Shown: positions 60,711 to 64,000 of the stretch, piece after piece
Position numbering within the stretch: position 1 is the stretch's first letter
How the letters are laid out: each line of letters opens with the position of its first letter
From: Flavobacteriaceae bacterium
Lineage (GTDB): Bacteria; Bacteroidota; Bacteroidia; Flavobacteriales; Flavobacteriaceae
Assembly (NCBI GenBank): GCA_029243165.1
Contig: JAQWSN010000003.1
Span: forward strand, 62,001 to 126,000
Reading direction: 5' to 3'
DNA length: 64,000 nt
Program-made: the position numbers and the translations under genes
Notes under the pieces: model-generated
What the model was told of the DNA's origin: nothing
The model's database searches: none
What the model saw: the letters and a program-made list of their open reading frames with translations, nothing else

Positions 60711-62672
60711 TTCCGAGTGCGTAAATTTCCAGTTTTTAATTGCATTCGATTTCCCTTTCACTTTTAAGTCTTGGTTTTTAATAAAACCTTGCTTTTCCTC
60801 TAATTTTTCAAAAACAGACTCTGAAATAATAACTTCATTACTCTTTGCGGCCGAGCACAGCCTGGCTGCTAAATTTACATTATCGCCAATTACGGTGTAA
60901 TTCATTTGTTGACTGGATCCAATATTCCCCGAAATGACCTTTCCATAATTTATTCCAATGCCAACTCTGATTTCTGGTAAATCCTTTTTTTGCATCTCTA
61001 CATTAAATTGATCTAGTACCACAAACATTTCTTTAGCGGTTCTGATGGCATTGTCAACGTCCTGTTCATCTTTCTCAGGAACTCCGAATAAGACCATGAG
61101 TTCGTCTCCAATAATTTTATCTAATGTGCCCTTGTTTTTGAATAGCACACGGATCATGATTTCAAAATAATGATTGAGTAGAAAAACGACTTTGGAAGGT
61201 TCTAATTTTTCTGACATTGCTGTAAAACCCCTTATGTCACAAAACAAGACACAAACTTCTTGTTCTTTACCGCCTAATTCTAATGAAGAATCATTTAACA
61301 ATAGCTCGTCAACAATACTTTCAGATACATATTTTTTGAATGTTGTTTTTACCTTATTGATATCCGATAAGTCTTCAAAAGAAATGACTACCCCAGAGTT
61401 GCTGCCTTCATCAAAAACGGGAGAAATGGTTAAATTGACCTGGGTGGTTTCTTTGTTTTCTTTGTGAATTAAAATATTTTCTTCATAAAAAATATGCTCT
61501 TTCGTTTCCGCAAATTCTAGAAGCTCTAAGAGTTGATCGTTGTTTTCAAATACCATTGCGTAATGGTTGTTTAAAACATTTTCTTGCTGAAAATTAAAAA
61601 TTTCCAAAGCAGAATCATTGATGTATTCAATCTCACCCAACAAATCAATTTTAATGATTCCCGTTGTGATTGAAGACATGATGCTGTCAATTAGTTTTTT
61701 GGAGTTTTTGATTGAATCGACCAATAAAATATTGTTGTAAGCCAGTTCAATTTTTTTGAGAATTGAGTCAAAAAGTCTCAAATCTTTTGCATCAAACTTG
61801 TTTAAATGATCTCGTGACTCTTTATCGAATAAAAGGATGCAGCCGAAAAGGATTCCGTCACTGAAAATGGGTCCCACCAGACAGTTTTCACTTGCTTGGT
61901 TTGATAAAACAAACTTTTCCGAAGGGTCTAAAAGAAATGACTTGGATTTGGTTTTTGCCAATTCTAGTATTCCTTTAGAGTCTCTTATGATCTTATTTTT
62001 GAAAAAAGAAGCATCTACGTTTAAAAATGCGGCAAGTTCAAAAATTCCAGCATTTTGGTCACGGGTTAAAATAACTCCCTTAGACGCATTGATTGTAAAA
62101 ACCAGATATCCCAATAAGTTTTCAAAAAGAGCGGTAGTTTCTTGATCCGAGTTTAATAATTCCGTAATGTCAAATAAGGACTCAATTTCTAAAACTTTAT
62201 CCCTCAACGCGCTTGATTTTTTCTTTAATTTTTCATTTAAAGAAATTTGATCTAAACAACTTCCAATCAAATGCTTGATCAGATTTAATAATAGAAACAG
62301 CTGCGTTTTATCTATTTTGGAATGATGGAGATAAAGGCCCCCATCGGCAGCGCCATTTTTTAAGATTGAGGTTACAAAGCCCTTGGGATTTAGATCTATC
62401 GGCAAGGTTTGTGAAAAAAGCGATGCTGTTTGAAATTCTTTAATAGCAGAAGCCGAAATAATTTCTTTTTTCGAAAAGAGTTTTTGAAAATCGAAAGAAG
62501 GAAAAACAGAAAAACTTCCCTTTAATTTTGCCCCGATCTCAGGAGCGTTTTTGAGAATCACATGGGATTCAAATCCTTGATCTTTAAGCCATCTAAATAG
62601 ATAAATTAGCTTCGCCTTAGAAGAAGATATGTTTTTATATCCCTCATTCAATGAGGCAGCTAAATCTTTCAT
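60690..62672 (-). CDS. Class III nucleotide cyclase with GAF and PAS domains
   Basis: 660 residues, cytosolic. An N-terminal region (1-160, unassigned) is followed by a GAF-like domain (about 170-310), a PAS domain (about 325-435) and a class III cyclase domain (about 465-650). Metal-binding D479 (LFCDIRGFT) and D523 (KIIGDELMVLFG), purine-selecting K519 and T593 (YTVIGDNVN), and transition-state N600/R604 are all present. The K/T pair is usual in adenylate cyclases, so cAMP is the likely product. It is the third gene of an operon with a STAS antagonist and an RsbW-like kinase (gap 2 nt), so partner switching may govern it. Confidence 0.9.
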   Translation of the reverse strand: MKDLAASLNEGYKNISSSKAKLIYLFRWLKDQGFESHVILKNAPEIGAKLKGSFSVFPSFDFQKLFSKKEIISASAIKEFQTASLFSQTLPIDLNPKGFVTSILKNGAADGGLYLHHSKIDKTQLFLLLNLIKHLIGSCLDQISLNEKLKKKSSALRDKVLEIESLFDITELLNSDQETTALFENLLGYLVFTINASKGVILTRDQNAGIFELAAFLNVDASFFKNKIIRDSKGILELAKTKSKSFLLDPSEKFVLSNQASENCLVGPIFSDGILFGCILLFDKESRDHLNKFDAKDLRLFDSILKKIELAYNNILLVDSIKNSKKLIDSIMSSITTGIIKIDLLGEIEYINDSALEIFNFQQENVLNNHYAMVFENNDQLLELLEFAETKEHIFYEENILIHKENKETTQVNLTISPVFDEGSNSGVVISFEDLSDINKVKTTFKKYVSESIVDELLLNDSSLELGGKEQEVCVLFCDIRGFTAMSEKLEPSKVVFLLNHYFEIMIRVLFKNKGTLDKIIGDELMVLFGVPEKDEQDVDNAIRTAKEMFVVLDQFNVEMQKKDLPEIRVGIGINYGKVISGNIGSSQQMNYTVIGDNVNLAARLCSAAKSNEVIISESVFEKLEEKQGFIKNQDLKVKGKSNAIKNWKFTHSELEQIKT

Positions 62673-62674
62673 TT

Positions 62675-63016
62675 TTACCCAATGGCGTTGACCGCCTCTT
62701 CTTCATTTTCGTAGGTGGTACAATACTTTGTAAGTCCCATTATTTTGAATGTTTTACCAATAATAGGTGAAAGATTACAAAAGCTGAGAGTGCCGTCAAC
62801 GGTTTGGAGTTCTTCGATAATTTCAATTAATATGGAAGCCCCAATACTGTTTACAATTTTTGATTCCTTGAGATTAATGAGGAAATGTTTGCCTCCTTTT
62901 TTTATTTCTTGATCTGTGAAGTTTTTCAAATCTTCTCCTAGATCTTTGTTGAAATACCCTTCCGTTGAAATGATTGTTATGTCACCCTTGGATTCTGTAT
63001 TTAAAATCTTACTCAT
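62675..63016 (-). CDS. STAS-domain anti-sigma factor antagonist-like protein
   Basis: 113 residues, a single STAS domain. The probable phosphorylation site is S57 in IVNSIGASIL, where the usual Asp before Ser is Asn. Typical STAS start (GDITIISTEGYF) and end (ENEEEAVNAIG). It overlaps the RsbW-like gene by 8 nt and is 2 nt from the cyclase gene, so it is probably the switch partner of the kinase. Confidence 0.88.
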   Translation of the reverse strand: MSKILNTESKGDITIISTEGYFNKDLGEDLKNFTDQEIKKGGKHFLINLKESKIVNSIGASILIEIIEELQTVDGTLSFCNLSPIIGKTFKIMGLTKYCTTYENEEEAVNAIG

Positions 63017-63434
63017 CTTTTTCTTTATTTTTGGTCATGGTTAAGGTAGTTCCTGAATCATCTGATTCAAAATGGACTTTGTCCATAAGTTCTTGCATCA
63101 ACATAAGTCCCCAACCTCTTTTTCTCTCGGAGGATCCAACTTTTTCGTCAATATTTGGTAGTTTGATAGAAGATGCATCGAATCCTTTACCCTTGTCAAT
63201 TACTTTGATGGTAAGATTATCGTCATTAATGATAAAATGGATGTAAATTTCTTCTTTAGTTTCAGAATGCTCAAATGCATTGATGCATGCTTCGATTAAT
63301 GCCATTGAAATTTCAGCAGTATCGTCTTCTGAAAGTTGCATGTGTTTTGAAATTACATCCGAAGTATGAGTTGCAACTAACTCCATATCTTTGATTATCG
63401 GAAGTTTTAATTCAACGGTTGGATTTTTTTTCAT
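63009..63434 (-). CDS. RsbW-like serine kinase/anti-sigma factor
   Basis: 141 residues, GHKL ATPase. N-box EACINAFEHS (E48, N52), G1 box VIDKGKGFD and G2 box RGWGLMLMQ are present, as in RsbW/SpoIIAB. It would phosphorylate the STAS protein. No sigma-factor gene is near, so its second partner may be the cyclase or a sigma factor elsewhere. First gene of the three-gene unit. No PP2C phosphatase is seen in the window. Confidence 0.9.
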   Translation of the reverse strand: MKKNPTVELKLPIIKDMELVATHTSDVISKHMQLSEDDTAEISMALIEACINAFEHSETKEEIYIHFIINDDNLTIKVIDKGKGFDASSIKLPNIDEKVGSSERKRGWGLMLMQELMDKVHFESDDSGTTLTMTKNKEKDE

Positions 63435-63655
63435 TTAAAAAAATTTATGGTCTTATCTAATAGTCAATAAATTTATAAAAAAAACATCGGTTAACCATTA
63501 CAAACACATTGAACCTAACCAAAAAAAGGGATTGCAACCTTTTTAAATTTAAATTTCAAATATTTCAACTGATTAAAGGCTGAAAGGGAGTATGTTTATT
63601 CTGTTAGCTGGTTTTTTAAAAAGGCTCCTTTCGTTAGGCTTAGTTCAGTCAAGAT

Positions 63656-64000
63656 TTACAAGGTATTTCTTTTTTGATCTATTTTGTAAATGGTTGAAAT
63701 GGTTTTCATCGGGAACCATTTTTTTTGGCTATTACAATAAATCAAATGGCAAGTAGATTTAGGGGTAAATAAATTGTTGTTTTTAGCATTCTTAATAATC
63801 TCAGATTTTGGAATGCTGTCGTTTTCATCTGTGATGATTTTATTTGAAAAATAATGAATGCGTGTAACTGGTATTTTTTGAAACCCCAATTCTTTTAGAG
63901 CTGTGTATCGATGATGTCCGTCAATAATTACATTGGATTTATTACAGACAAGAATCGTTGAAAAAGAGATGGGATCTTTCTTTTTAAATTTTTCTTTTTT
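63656..64000 (-). CDS. ParB/SerK-like protein, 5' end beyond the window
   Basis: The frame is open to the right edge, so only the C-terminal 114 residues are visible. NVIIDGHHRYTALKELGF is a ParB/Srx-fold motif (GHHR), like SerK/SbnI serine kinases and ParB-like nucleases. The motif is followed by PVTRIHYFSNKI and PKSEIIKNAKNNNLFTPKST. Free serine phosphorylation (ADP-dependent SerK type) or DNA binding are both possible. The missing N-terminus decides. Confidence 0.72.
   Translation of the reverse strand, partial: KKEKFKKKDPISFSTILVCNKSNVIIDGHHRYTALKELGFQKIPVTRIHYFSNKIITDENDSIPKSEIIKNAKNNNLFTPKSTCHLIYCNSQKKWFPMKTISTIYKIDQKRNTL

Noticed and set aside
60140-62672. A true Pycsar operon
   Set aside because: The genes converge, and the cyclase has the Lys/Thr pair of adenylate cyclases with GAF/PAS sensors; kept only as a related neighbourhood.
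1-64000. tRNA, rRNA, CRISPR arrays, insertion sequences or prophage
   Set aside because: No cloverleaf, repeat-spacer series, transposase, integrase or long direct repeats were seen by eye.

Overview
The window is chromosomal DNA from a low-GC member of the Bacteroidota, most probably a marine Flavobacteriaceae. The signs are gene content and order (uvrC, DUF3108, M23 peptidase, pgi, TonB receptor, recJ, rsmI, tdk, alr, asd; then DUF177, rpmF, fabH, accB, accC), many SPII-type lipoproteins, sulfatases with glycan-active genes, lack of Shine-Dalgarno sequences before nearly all genes, and repeated matches to the Bacteroidota promoter -7 box TAnnTTTG. No rRNA, tRNA, CRISPR array, phage or insertion sequence was seen.

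Layout. 1-17.8 kb is housekeeping: DNA repair (uvrC, recJ), central carbon (pgi), rRNA methylation (rsmI), nucleotide salvage (tdk), cell wall and amino acids (alr, asd, M23 peptidase) and the start of fatty acid synthesis (fabH, accB, accC). 17.8-29.5 kb is accessory: acetyltransferase, prolyl oligopeptidase, a TetR-headed operon with SulP anion transporter, UspA-like protein and beta-carbonic anhydrase (likely bicarbonate handling), then GH20 hexosaminidase, a BASS transporter and a sulfatase. 29.5-34.8 kb has pdxA, ribE, a Na+/H+ antiporter, a very short transcription unit with an extended Shine-Dalgarno match, a 2OG oxygenase and a class A beta-lactamase-fold lipoprotein. 34.9-38.2 kb is a sugar module: nucleotidyltransferase, GHMP kinase and a GH109-like protein.

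38.3-42.2 kb holds three tandem single-helix micro-ORFs, small lipoproteins, a stand-alone TonB plug-like protein, a PqqB-like hydrolase and an NHL propeller. 42.5-48.4 kb has gluconokinase, 6-phosphogluconate dehydrogenase, a second sulfatase and a DUF5117 metalloprotease. 48.5-54.6 kb is a seven-gene operon for non-phosphorylative L-fucose catabolism (permease, mutarotase, dehydrogenase, lactonase, ketodeoxyfuconate dehydrogenase, diketo-acid hydrolase, plus a FAD oxidoreductase); the fuconate dehydratase is absent from the window. 55.2-60 kb carries a PQQ-like fragment, an acyltransferase-SGNH fusion, a small zinc ribbon, an MFS transporter and an OmpA-like protein. 60.1-63.4 kb has a PycTM-like (DUF5706) membrane protein tail-to-tail with a GAF/PAS class III nucleotide cyclase that sits in an operon with a STAS antagonist and an RsbW-like kinase. 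The window ends inside a ParB-like gene.

The strongest candidates for something undescribed are the approximately 165-nt unit at 32.47-32.64 kb, the cyclase/partner-switch/PycTM-like neighbourhood, and the micro-ORF triplet at 38.3 kb.
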